From Topomyia yanbarensis (lineage: Eukaryota > Arthropoda > Insecta > Diptera > Culicidae), in contig NC_080670.1 of assembly GCF_030247195.1 (NCBI RefSeq), positions 215,314,546 to 215,378,545 of the forward strand: 64,000 nt of DNA. The letters run 5' to 3'. Below the pieces are notes generated by a model. It searched no databases. It saw only the letters and a list, made by a program, of their open reading frames with translations, and was not told where the DNA came from. How positions within the stretch are numbered: position 1 is the stretch's first letter; each line of letters opens with the position of its first letter. Both the position numbers and the translations under genes were made by a program. Below are positions 12,230 to 23,640 of the stretch, piece by piece.

Positions 12230-13688
12230 TAGGGCATTGCAAAAAAAACTTTTTTTTGAATTCTCAAAGGCACCCCCTCCCATATTGTGACAAATGTCGA
12301 AGTAAGCTTAGATGCCAAATTTCAGATCATTTGGACAATTTTAGACCCCCGCCCACTTCGCTTGAAATTTTTGAGTTTGGTACTATGGGAAAATATAGAG
12401 GAAAAATATACTAAATGCTATAATTTTTGAAGTAGCTATCAGAAAATTACAATTTATACCTCTTTTTAAAGGAAATGACCTAAGTTATTGCAAGGAGATA
12501 TTCCTCTATCTAGAAAAATAGGGGAAAGCGGGGTACTGGGTCATTTTGGCCCCAAAATCTCCTATTTTTCATAATTTTGCTGCTTTGTGATGCAAATCAT
12601 ACATATTTTGGAGTTTTTCTAATGTGAAAAAATCTCAGAAATCGAACGGAACCTTTTTGACTCGTGTCCGAATACGGGAAATTGGGGTTATAGGACCTTT
12701 TGTCATTAATATTAAATTTCATAATTTTTTCGTGCATATATCTCTATTATTCTTCAATCAATTTTCATGAAATGTAGCTTATTGAACGCGGAAAATTCTT
12801 ATGAATACAACAAAAATGAATTCGTTAGCGGTAAAATTCAGAAACATCAAATTTTTGGACATTACCTCTACAAATCACATTTTTTTCGTTAAATGTCCTA
12901 ATACCTCAACTTCCCCTATTTTTCCAGGATGGAAACTTTTCTCATGCGATCCTCAAGCGTATTTTACACTAAAAGTAGTAAATTTAATAAGAATTTTGTT
13001 GTTAAACGGAGTTAATATGTGCAATTTTATGATAAAAATGTGAAATCGAGACTATATATCAGATAATTTGATGTTTCTGAATTTTACCGATAACGAATCT
13101 ATTTTTATTGTGTTCCTAAGGATTTTTAACGTTTAACAAGGTACATTTTATGGGAATTGATTGAAGAATAATGGAGATATATGCACGAGAAAATGATAAA
13201 ATTTAACATTAATGACAAAAGGCCCTATAACCCCAACTGCCCGTATTCGGACAAAAGTCAAAAAGGTTTCGTTCGATTTCTGAGATTTTTTCACATTAGA
13301 AAAACTCCAAAATATGTATGATTAGCATCACGGAGCAGAAAAATTATTAAAAATAGGGAATTTTGAGGCTAAAATAACCCAGTACCCCACTTTCCCCTAT
13401 TTATCTAGAAGCAGGGATATCTTCTTTCAAATACTAAGGTTATTTACTTTAAAAAGAGTTATAAATTGTAATTTTCTGATTGCTACTTCAAAAGTTATAG
13501 CATTTAATATATTTTTCCTCCATATTTTCCCATATCACCAATTTCAAAAATTTCAAGCGAAGTGGGCGGCAGTCTAGAATTGTCCAAATGATGTGAAATT
13601 TGGCATCTGAGCTTACTTTGACATTTGTCACAATATGAGAGGGGGGGCCTTTGAGAATTCAAAAAAAAAATTTTTTTGCAATGCCCTA
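12230..13688. mobile_element. hAT-like foldback element, copy 1 (1459 bp)
   Basis: The element begins TAGGGCATTGCAAAAAAA and ends with the reverse complement, ...TTTTTTTGCAATGCCCTA. The two halves are reverse complements of each other over about 600 bp each, so nearly the whole element is one long hairpin around a short centre near 12960. It is flanked by a perfect 8-bp duplication, ATGTCCAT, at 12222-12229 and 13689-13696. A TAGGG terminus with an 8-bp duplication fits the hAT superfamily. There is no transposase frame, so the element is non-autonomous. Related copies are at 18466-19222 and 40028-41462. Confidence 0.88.
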
Positions 13689-14229
13689 ATGTCCATGAAG
13701 GGTTAAAATACGAGCCCAGGAAATACAGAGGCATAACGATTTTTGAGCTATATAATAAATATTTTCATTGATGTACTATAGTTCTAACATTTCTCAATCA
13801 TTTCTCTTTCTTCTTTTAAAAAACAGAAAAAGGAAAATCTACTAGCTTTAAATATTTAGATTGGTCGCATACGGCAGGGTCTCATTATAGTAGCTAGCAC
13901 TGATGAATATTATCCAGCTTTCTCACTGGTGGTACTGGATGTTGATTTCTGAAACTCCAAGCTTGCTCATATGACCCTATTCCACGCTGACTCCTGCGTG
14001 TAGAAGACCAAAGGTTAAGTCGCCGGAAAACTCTAAGCTTGCTCATATGAACCCATTCCATGCTTTTCTAAACTTTCTACCTTCAACTCCTTGCTCTGTC
14101 TTGAGCACTATGGCTCTTAATATTGAAAAATGTGTCACTCCTTCCAGGCCCTTGCTAATTAAATGTCGTTCAAACATAAATAAATTATATAAAAAATTTC
14201 ACAATCAATAGATAAATAAATACACACAC

Positions 14230-14830
14230 AACTACGAGTTTCAATTTGTTATGCAAAATAAATCTGGTTGTGACAGCTCACCACCTTGAGGACATCCGCA
14301 GACACTCAGATTCTTAATCACAACTTGTCTTGACGTTGAGCACAAATTGCTAAGCATTGCGTTTATCCAGTGCACAATACGTAAAAGTACTCCCTCGGAC
14401 TGCTTCCAAAATGAAGTCGAAGGACATGATGTGAAAAACACGTTTAACGTCAAGACTCCTATACTTCACGCTTCTACTAAAAAGCTTTCTCAATGTTATG
14501 GAAAACATTGTGTAACAGGGTGGTAGTAGAGTTTCTTCGCCGATAAGCAAGTTGAAATGCGTGAAGCGGGTGCTCACCCAAGATTTGAGACTGATCGGTC
14601 TAAACCTCTTTGATTTCTCGTAGACAATAATTATCTTCCACGTCAATGGAATATGTTTTATAGTAGACTACATCTTTTCCCAAAGACTTATACGGAGCAA
14701 ATCTTTCAAGCGCCCAATTGATCGATTCCATTGTCACAATTCTTTGAACAAATGCCCCAAAATCACCTGAGAAGAACTCAGAGGTGATGGCTCCGTACAG
14801 AGAGGAAAGTGTGTGTTAAAAAGACAGTTG
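14230..14830 (-). mobile_element. LINE reverse-transcriptase fragment, R1/LOA-like (pseudogene)
   Basis: Minus-strand frames carry successive relics of a reverse transcriptase: FAPYKSLGKD (compare YKSPGPDG), FRPISLKSW (compare YRPISLTSF), a decayed catalytic block ending FHIMSFDFILEAV (compare GAFDNISFDAIIEAL), then HWINAMLSN and CGCPQGGELSQ (compare GCPQGGVLSPLLWN). The order from right to left matches an RT domain on the minus strand, with at least one frame change between 14453 and 14350. The GCPQGG form with IDAMLSNR-like spacing is typical of R1/LOA-group elements. No intact open frame remains. Confidence 0.75.
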
Positions 14831-17800
14831 AGAACGTTGACGAGTATTCACCTTCAGCACTTCTATTCGAACTGTCATGGAAATTATTCTATTTCCTCGT
14901 AGAGATTTGAAACATTTGTGCAAATGCAATTCCAACCACTGCGCTCAGAAAATCGAAAAACGTTTCTGTAAGATTTCGGGACGATTTAAATGCTTTCGAC
15001 CTTTCGACAAAACTTTTTGAGTCTAGCAAGTACTGCATTCCCACAATGCGTTTCACTGAAAGAACGCGAAACTCGAGGCGAACAGGCCTCTTGGAATGTT
15101 GATACTATGTATGAGTTTGTTTTATCTACGATATCATCCTTGCAGATTCAATCGAAGAAAAATATCCATGAAAACCAGTCGTCAAACGCCCTTCGTAGAG
15201 GTTTCAGTTCGTAGATTTGCGATAACTATATGGAACGATGTCTAGCGAGACGTTTAAATGATCAAAGATGCTGTATTTAAGGTCATATAACAACGATTCG
15301 ACCTCGTACTGTCGGAGCAGAGGGTTATATCTAACACCTGTTTTCTGTCAGATCGTGCAAACGTAGGGCGATTTTCTATATTGAATATATCCAGATTTGT
15401 ACTGCTTAAGTATTCCATCCATTAAAAGTAGAGGCTCTGACTTGAAGGAATTGATATCTGAGCAGCCCCAAATTATGTGAAGAGTATTTGCATCACTGCT
15501 GATTATTAGTGGTTGCCGATTTCTGTCAGAGTATTAAACTACCCTTTTAACATTATCAAAAGAGTGTGATTCACTTAGCGACAAATATGCCGAACAATAG
15601 ACTTTTTTTCTGGAAATAGGCTATCAACAGTCATATTGACAGTAACAGCACAAAAAGATTATAAGACACGCCAATAGCACTATTCGCAATTATGCATTCA
15701 CGAAGTATTTCTCGAGGATATGTCATGTCATTTATGTTGAAAGCCACGAAGACGGGGCCATGTATCTTTCTAACATAACAGTTTCATTTATGGAAATACA
15801 ATTCAATGAAAGATTCGCTCTCTTGTTTTCAAAGAACCAGTGGATCATTTCTTGGATACGATACATAGTTCAGTCCCTGTATACCACATTGTATTCTATC
15901 AACCTCCTGGCGTACCACAGTCGCATTGACAATTTTGGTCGATCTTTCCTGAGAGGGAATGCCAAAAATTCCGTGGCAGTGTGAATCGATTGTTTTTTAG
16001 ATTTTTTTTAGATTTCTACAGCTCAGCGAGAAACATCATTATTTTAAGTGTAAATTCGACTGTGTACTCCCATGGAAGATGCGTTGAATCTAAGTAATGG
16101 TATGAAGCGCTAAAATTGGGATTACATTAAAACAGCGACAAAACCCAACTAATTTTCTCAACAACCAGCTGCTTGCCCGTACGCCATTATATTCGGAAAC
16201 TCGATTGCGTAACATTACACCAACCCAGCGAAATTCCGAATGCGACAAATGCCAACATTCCCGTAACGTACGTAATCCTCTTTTTAGGTTACACCCTCTC
16301 AAGTTTTAGGCGTGGATTAGCACCGATCGGAATTCAGTCTCCATACAAATACATCGCCATTCCAGTAATGCTCTTTGTTCCAGGCATCGTTTTCGACTTG
16401 AACATACTAGCAGACATCTGCAGTATACATCGAAACAGCAGTACAGCGCACAGTCGTTAAATCCTATTATACCAACCACCGACCGTCGAGCGACCTCAAC
16501 GCCACCTACACACCAGCTTGTCGAGCCGGTCGATTCTGTAAAGGTACAGAGAATGCGGAACCCTTCCATTGCGTTCCCTATTAGTCACCTCGAGACACCT
16601 CAGAGGTAGTGTTTGTTGGAGTTGTAATAGAACGATGATGCACGCTGGCGCTGAATCGACCAACCAACCAACCAAAAGCGAGAGGAAAAGTGATTATGCT
16701 ATATATTCAAATTCAGTGGCTCGATTCAAATAGTACGAAAATTCCTGCACCAAGAAGGGAATAGCGAACCGAACAGAACCGCCGCCGAAGGGGGGCAAAA
16801 TCGTGACGTGACTCACCGGAGGAACATTTCTACGCGCCCATATACAGACCCCGCAGACGACGGTCGTGCACCCTTTCTCGATTAAACTCTGCACGTGGTT
16901 TGCCCTCTGTGTGAAAAATTTTATTCTTTCATTGTTTTGAGCCTTTGCTTTGGCTGGCTTGCCATTGGTTTTACAATTCGATTGGTGCTCGTTTCCTGGA
17001 ACTGTGGTTACTTAAGTCTGCCGTGATTTACCCGGTGCAGGAGAGGGCATGACACGCCCTCCCTTGATGGTGATGAGAGCCTTACTTTGCACCCGGTCCG
17101 GGGTCCGGTCAACGAAAGCGATACTACAAAAGGCCACGAATGCTGCATCGTACTACAGCCATTAACCTTTTGATATTTCAAACTGATGTTTATGTTGGCT
17201 GAAGAGAATGCCTTCTTGTGCATCCATCGAAATGAGCAAGTCTGATGCAAAAGCAAAATAAGCAATAATTTTTGGTTTGGAATTCCAAACGGATGGCGAC
17301 TAGGTTCATCAATCCAACAGCGAGCGTTCTCTTCTCCCGTGGTCGATGATGACCAGGTCAGACCCGGTTATGGCCACATGTAATTTCGTTGGGCGCGATT
17401 CGCGATCGACTATTTGTTTGCTCCAATCCAAAGTCGACGTCCGAAAATTGGTCAATTTGTCGAAACAATTTAATTGTGGTCCCGTTCGTGGGCCCACAAC
17501 TCTGTGCGAGTCAGCGTCATACACAATTGGGTTTTACTGTAAACGATCCTCCCACGCAACGTGTTGTTCATACTTCACAGCTTGCGGCTGGATCAGAAGT
17601 TAAAAGCTTTCACCTCCGAATATATTTCCAAACATTCATCACACGTCGAAACACACCTACTCGGTCACTTCCAGAATTGTGAGTAATTTGTCAGATAGGT
17701 AACGTATGAATCAATGTTTCGTTTATATTTCTCACTCGTTTGGCGTGGCATTTAAATAGTATGAAAACGAGAGACCCCAAATCCTAGATAAAAAAGCTAC

Positions 17801-18465
17801 CAACGTGGCCTTTATGTGCTCTCAGCTTCAACTGAAACTCTATATCTACAACTACTTTGCAGCTACCCACTGTGAGATATCGGATACAGAAATGATCTCC
17901 ACCATCAGAGGTAAACCACAAATTGATACACGTTAAACGCTCCAATTTATACCAACGATTATGTTGGCTAACAGAGCGTGAACGACAACAGCGAACACCT
18001 TGTCGATGGATTATTCAAACGATGCTAAGATGTTCAACCCGGGGGAATACGGAGAGCAAGATGAGTCGCTTGTGAGAGTCGAATTGATTTCTAATATCAA
18101 CAATCCAACATACTTGTTGCTGTTTGAAGGGTTCTTTGCAGTTATGAAATTAGAAAATGAATCCGGCAATAATGATTAATGTTACCATTAAAATGCCAGA
18201 GAAAATGATAAATTAATAATATAAAACCATACTTTAGAAAAATACATGTTTTTGATTTTAATTATTTTCCTTCTTTACAGCATGAGCTGCTCGTGATAAG
18301 ATGATTGATCTGATAATTAAACACCTTTCTCAAGAATTTTCCTACCGTTGTGAAATAATTTTCATTCTTTAAATATGAGCATTTATACAAGTATACAGTG
18401 TTTCACACGTTCGTAAAATTTGGACAGTTCCCAATTATGACCGAATGTAATTCAGACAATCAGGG
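14831..18465. other. Stretch without recognised genes
   Basis: No domain-bearing frame or clear repeat was found. Open frames of 60-97 codons occur on both strands and overlap each other, which suggests chance. A short (CCAA)n run occurs near 16661-16676. The stretch may include more of the LINE that ends near 14830, but I could not recognise endonuclease motifs. Confidence 0.35.
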
Positions 18466-19222
18466 TAGAGCATCGCAATAGCACATATTTTTCTAATCTC
18501 AAAGCTCCCCTTCTTATTGTGACAAACGTCAAAACACACTCAGACGCCACATTTTACATCATTCGGACAATTTTAGACCCCCGCCCACTTCGCTAAAAAA
18601 TTTTGACATTCGCATTTTGGAAAAATATGAGGAAAAAATATATTGCATGCTATTACTTTTAAAGTAGCACATGGAAAGTTACAGTTTATATCAGTTTTTA
18701 AAGAAAACATTTTTAGCAATGGAAATATTTCCATTAAATAATTCCATAATGTATATTTTGTAGAACGGAACCCTTGCGATCTTTGTAAGAATATGAAAAG
18801 TCCGGATTCTAGGGCATTTTGTCGTTTGTAATCAATTTAATCATTTTCTCGTGCATATATCTATATTATTCACTAATCGATTTTAAATAATTGTGCCTTG
18901 TTGAACGTGGAAAATTCTCAGAAACTAAGTAGAAATAGTTTCGTTATCGGTAAAATTCAGAAACATCAGATTTTTGGACATTTTTTCTAGATACCTATTT
19001 TTTCCATAAAACTTCCCGCATTTTTTTTCCTTTTTTTACTACATCAAAAGTTATAGAATTTAATATATATTTTGCTCATATTTTCTAGCACTACCAATGT
19101 CGAAAACTTCAATCGAAGTGGGCGGACTAAAATTTCCAAAATTGGGATATGAGCTTATGTTGACATTTGTCACAATATAAAGATGTGGAAACTTTGAGAC
19201 ATACAAAAATTGTAATGCCGTA
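18466..19222. mobile_element. hAT-like foldback element, copy 3 (shortened and decayed)
   Basis: The left end reads TAGAGCATCGCAAT and the right end TGTAATGCCGTA, both decayed versions of the TAGGGCATTGC terminus of the copies at 12230 and 40028. Shared interior words include AGACCCCCGCCCACTTCGCT at about 18576 and GAAGTGGGCGG near 19115 in the opposite orientation. At 757 bp it is about half the length of the others, so it is internally deleted. The flanking 8-mers AATCAGGG and ATACAGGG agree at 6 of 8 positions, consistent with an old target duplication. Confidence 0.75.
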
Positions 19223-19230
19223 ATACAGGG

Positions 19231-21150
19231 GTACAACGAGATTGGGATGCCAGTTGCCAATCTCCTTGTAAATCCACCGCTAATGCTTCTTCGCCGACTA
19301 CACACAGCCAGCCAGTACGGGATCTGCCCATGATCTCTTCTGAACACAACCTGCGTTCTCTTTCCGCATTCGTGCCACCACTGTAATTGACTGTGCTTTA
19401 TCAGCTTTTCGATATCAGCATGTTTACTGCAGCTTGTGGTCCATGCGTGAAATATTTCACCTTCTGCCTTCAATTTGTTTGAGATTTCACACCACTGCTT
19501 CTTACTTCACTTCGCGGCGTTATTACATGTCACTAGCAATGCTAGATATACGAATTCGTCGACAACCTTGTATCGCACGCCTTCAATTTCTACCTAAAAC
19601 CAACACCGTTTGAATTGGACTACCTCGCTCTCCACCATGTACAAAGTCTTGATAAACTTTATAGTCAATACGATTCTCGCAGCCTTCCTTGTCAAAGACA
19701 CAAATGACTCTTCCACTGCTCTACGATCAACGCCAATGATGTCGATATAATCCGTGAAAACAAAAAGCTTGTGAAATCTCGTGATGATAGATCCGTCCCT
19801 TTCTACATCGAATCTACATCTATCGTATCACACATTCGTGCGCTATGTTGATCAGTAAATAAGAGAATGCATCGCCCTGCTTCAATCTATATAACGTCCC
19901 AAACGAATCGATATGTCTCCAGCTATTTTAACACTTGATTTTGGCTCATCCACCAATATACAAATCAGCTTAATCCGTTTTGTCGATGACCATGTTCAAG
20001 CATTATCTGTTCAACTGATTCGTACGTCGCCTTTAAATCCACAAACAGATGGTGAGTCTTAATGTTATTTTCCTAACATTTGTCCAAGATTTAATGTAGG
20101 TTGAACATCGGGTTCGTCGATGATCGTCCTTCTCTAAACCCACTTGGATATTCGCCCACAATGAATTCAGTCGACGACGCAGTCTACTAAACAGAACACG
20201 GGGACTTTATAGGCGTCATTGAAGATTATTACACTCGAGTTTATTGCCCTTCTTGTGGACACTTGAGGCCATCCAACCAATACGGAGGCATCCAGATCTT
20301 CCTGATCACGCAGCGAATTGCTTCGTATAACCGGTCACTTGCGACCTCTAGACATTGGACAGGGATTCCATCCATCCAAACGGCTTTAGCTTACGCTTTC
20401 GCACTTCTTCTAGCATTGGGTAATCCCAATTTTGTCAATCATCCTCATTCTACTTGTTTACCTGTTCAATAGCAACTCCTTGCTTCTGACAGCTATACGA
20501 TTCTGTCCTTCTCCTTGATCGTTTTATAAAACGTTCATGCGTAGTTCCTGCCAAAGCTTCTCCTCTACCTCGCAAAGCACCTTTTCATCGAACCGACATT
20601 TGTTACACCGATTTTTTTTCGGTTATGCTAAGCTCACTGTTCTGTTCTCTGTTCTGACGTATAGCCACTGCAAACATTCGTGTCCTGTTCTAACTTTTAC
20701 GTCCGTCGTTCAGCATCAAACCAGGCAGTCTGCTGGTAAAACTAAACACCTTTGTGGTTGCTGTACTGATCGTCTCATGGACCTCCTATCACGCTGTGGT
20801 TAGGTTATCTCTTATTGGGCGATCCTCGATTCGGTCGTCGATCTTTTGAGTATATTTCTTAAGAGTCGCTGTATGTTCCGCCGCATACCACCAGATAATG
20901 GTTAGAGTCGACGTTCGGCCCTTTGGAAGGTTCTGACATAAATGACATCGATGAAATGTCCGCCGTCTATCGAAACATTATCGAGCAAATGTTGCCATTC
21001 GGATGCATCCAAGTGAGCTTCCTAATACTCTGTCGTGCAAAAGAGGTGCTCCAGATAGTCATGCATCTGGCTGCGGTTGTCATTGGTAGTTCACTCAGCT
21101 AACTCTTCATTCCAATAATAATTGGACGAAAGCATTCTTCTCTCTGCATT
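19231..21150 (-). mobile_element. RTE-clade LINE (JAM-like) remnant, endonuclease and RT
   Basis: Read on the minus strand from right to left, decayed frames give the RTE element order. Near 20960 is HPNG within an endonuclease block, and at about 20880-20922 is GPNVDSNHYLV, the endonuclease SDHYLV motif with S changed to N. AWFDAE follows near 20715. The reverse transcriptase then has GFREGRSSTN-like sequence (about 20130), NIKTHHLFVDLKATYESVE (about 20050), KQGDAFSYLLINIAHE (about 19860) and DIIGVDRRAVEE (about 19730). The catalytic FADD site before the last motif reads FTDY. VVDEFVYLALLVTC lies near 19545, and a C-terminal tail continues to about 19240. Many frameshifts and stops make it a pseudogene. 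Its 3' end abuts foldback copy 3. Confidence 0.78.
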
Positions 21151-22622
21151 TGTGAGATGTAATAATGAGTTTTACGTCATGTTTTGGGCTTCAAAGGTTT
21201 AACAACAAACGTTACAGACGATCTTGGCAACTGAGCAGTTTTTCGAATTTAAGCTTCAGTTTCAGGGACGTCATCCCACGAGCTCCGGAATGGCCCTGCA
21301 AGCTACGAGAGGTTCCACACCTTAAAGATTAACTGTTAAGGGTATGCGCATGTGCATCCGGTTTCAAAAATATGATAGTGCTCTCCGCACTTTAAAATTA
21401 ATCCTTGTCCTTGGGCGAAATCTTTAAAATTCATGTCGAATTCTATACGCTTCAAGAATATTCTTCGATATCATGGGCAGTACTAAGAGACTTTCTACTA
21501 ATCTTTGGAAAGTCTCTCCAACTTTGTACTTTTGTACTTCTAAGAAATTCTGTGAGTCTCGGTGTTACTCTTTGAACGTCAGGCAGAGTCGAAAAATGTT
21601 TTTTTTTTTCATTTACCAAAATCAGACGAAAATGACGAGACAGCGACACTACTTTCTAAAGCACCAGAACTTTGCGAAAACAAAAATGAGACAAGGGGGG
21701 CCTACGACAAAGCATACGTGTAAATTCAATTTCATTATTTCCTCCGCACACTCGTTTTCGCTTTGAGATTGAGAGTAACATTAGTCCCTTCGATATTGAA
21801 CATAGTGTTGGGCGAACGAAAATACACTATTAACTATTTGTTCGATTTCGTGGAATTACGAGCTAGCGATGATACTGAACGACTGAAGCACTATTGGTGT
21901 GCATATTTGCCGTGTTTGCGGCGTTCAACTTTGCAGTTCTATGATGCACATTGCTGTAATTTCAGTTAATGAAAATTAAAATGAGAATCAAAATTACTGA
22001 TTGAAAATTAAAAAGAGATTGGATTTTCGTATTGTCATAGGAAAACGAAATTCGCTACTTCTGCTACTCGCTGTGTAGATTAATCTAGGGTCGATTTCTT
22101 TACATACGCCTAACTTTTAAACAAGGTTCAACGGTGCATTGAACCACATGACATGTTTCCAAAGCAATATTCAATATTAGGAATTAAAACCAAGTTAGAA
22201 ATTCGACTGAATCGTTTTTTTTTCAAGTTGGATTTTTTGGCTAACCAGTCTCTATGCAATTGAAACAACATAACTTGTGATTATTCCAACATTTCGATGC
22301 ATGATACACACTCTCTTCAGAGGACAAAAATCTACTCAGTCGATCCTTGTTAAGAGGCTTTCAAAAGCTTAATCTCTTTAGACGCGAGGGTGGTGGTGGT
22401 ACATGGATATTATGTAGCTCTGTGTGTGTGTGTTAACCATCCTATCTCCCACTAGCTGGTAGTGATTTACAGAAAAAAGATGTTTGCATGTATTTAAACA
22501 TTCATGCAAATAACTTGGTTCACGGATTTAGGAAGGTGTTAGCTCAATTGACTTTCCGATGACCCATTTCGTGTACAGTGCCAGACATGTTCCGAGGTCA
22601 TCGTTCCATCAACTAGCCCCGC

Positions 22623-22667
22623 CTTACTGTAATGTTTGTATCAATTGGATTGTAACATTACAGTAAG
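22623..22667. repeat. Perfect 14-bp inverted repeat with 17-bp loop
   Basis: CTTACTGTAATGTT at 22623-22636 is the exact reverse complement of AACATTACAGTAAG at 22654-22667. It could be a small hairpin or the remains of a larger palindromic element. No flanking duplication was identified. Confidence 0.6.
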
Positions 22668-23404
22668 ACTTTCGATTCCATTTAAGCAGGAAATCGACGC
22701 GTATTTAGTATATTGGTTCAATTTGTATATATATAACATAACAAATGTGTACTAAAACACTTACCATTTTTGAAATTTTTTACCTTCATTTCTATCTCCC
22801 ATTTACGTTTCCTTTGACTCTCATCCACATTTCTTGAATTCCTGCTTATTTAAGAAAGAAAAGGGGACATAATAAAAAAAACCGATAGAGTGTTTTTCTC
22901 AGCGCTTTCGTTTCTCTTAGTATGGTGTCACTGCCTGTTGGACTTGTGTAAGTTGTTCCATTGGAGATCTCCAAGGGGCTGAAATTGGAGGATGATTTAA
23001 CTTCTATCCAGAAGTATCAGTTTTTCACATTATTAGATTATATGTGTACACTACAAAACAATTCTGCGATTAATTGAACCCTTATATTTTAAAATCGCAA
23101 TATTAGAAAAAAAAACTTAGCAAGTTACAGTTTTCGATAAAGTTGTTAGCCACATTCTGGAATACTTTTTTATTGTATTGCTTTGTCAATTGGTGTGAAA
23201 TAGCGAGCTGTATGGGTGGAGAATCAAAAAAGTACATTTTCCCATACTAATTTCAATACCAACATCAAAAACTTTGAGCAAATCCGAGCGCAATAAATTG
23301 CTCCCATAATTTGCACATTCATTTACAACCACAACAATTTTTCCGTCCAACCTCGAGCAGCTCTAATGTATAGACAGTATATAACGGTTGATGAATAACA
23401 CCAC

Positions 23405-23640
23405 TTTGAAACCCAAGATGGCTGCTTGTAGTTACCACAGTGCAAACCATCATCCATATGGATGTCGTTTGCATAGTGGTCAGTAGATGACGAAAATAAA
23501 CACACACTGAAAACCATCATCAATATATAATTTGAAATGGGATTGCCAGCAGACGACGGAAATTGAAGATTGATGCCATTCCGAAATCCAAGACAGCGGC
23601 CTCCGGCCACCACAAAACAGTGAAAACCATCACTGCATAT
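23405..23640. repeat. Diverged tandem repeat, about two units
   Basis: Two units share a CCAAGAYGGC start, an internal CCAC/ACAGTG segment and a GAAAACCATCA end. Examples are CCAAGATGGCTGCTTG near 23412 and CCAAGACAGCGGCCTC near 23590, with AACCATCATCCATATGG, AACCATCATCAATATA and AACCATCACTGCATAT following at intervals. The open frames seen here are by-products of the repetition. Confidence 0.5.

Noticed and set aside
19060..19473. 137-codon minus-strand open frame
   Set aside because: It spans the end of foldback copy 3 and the C-terminal tail of the RTE LINE remnant, so it is a chance join of two repeats.
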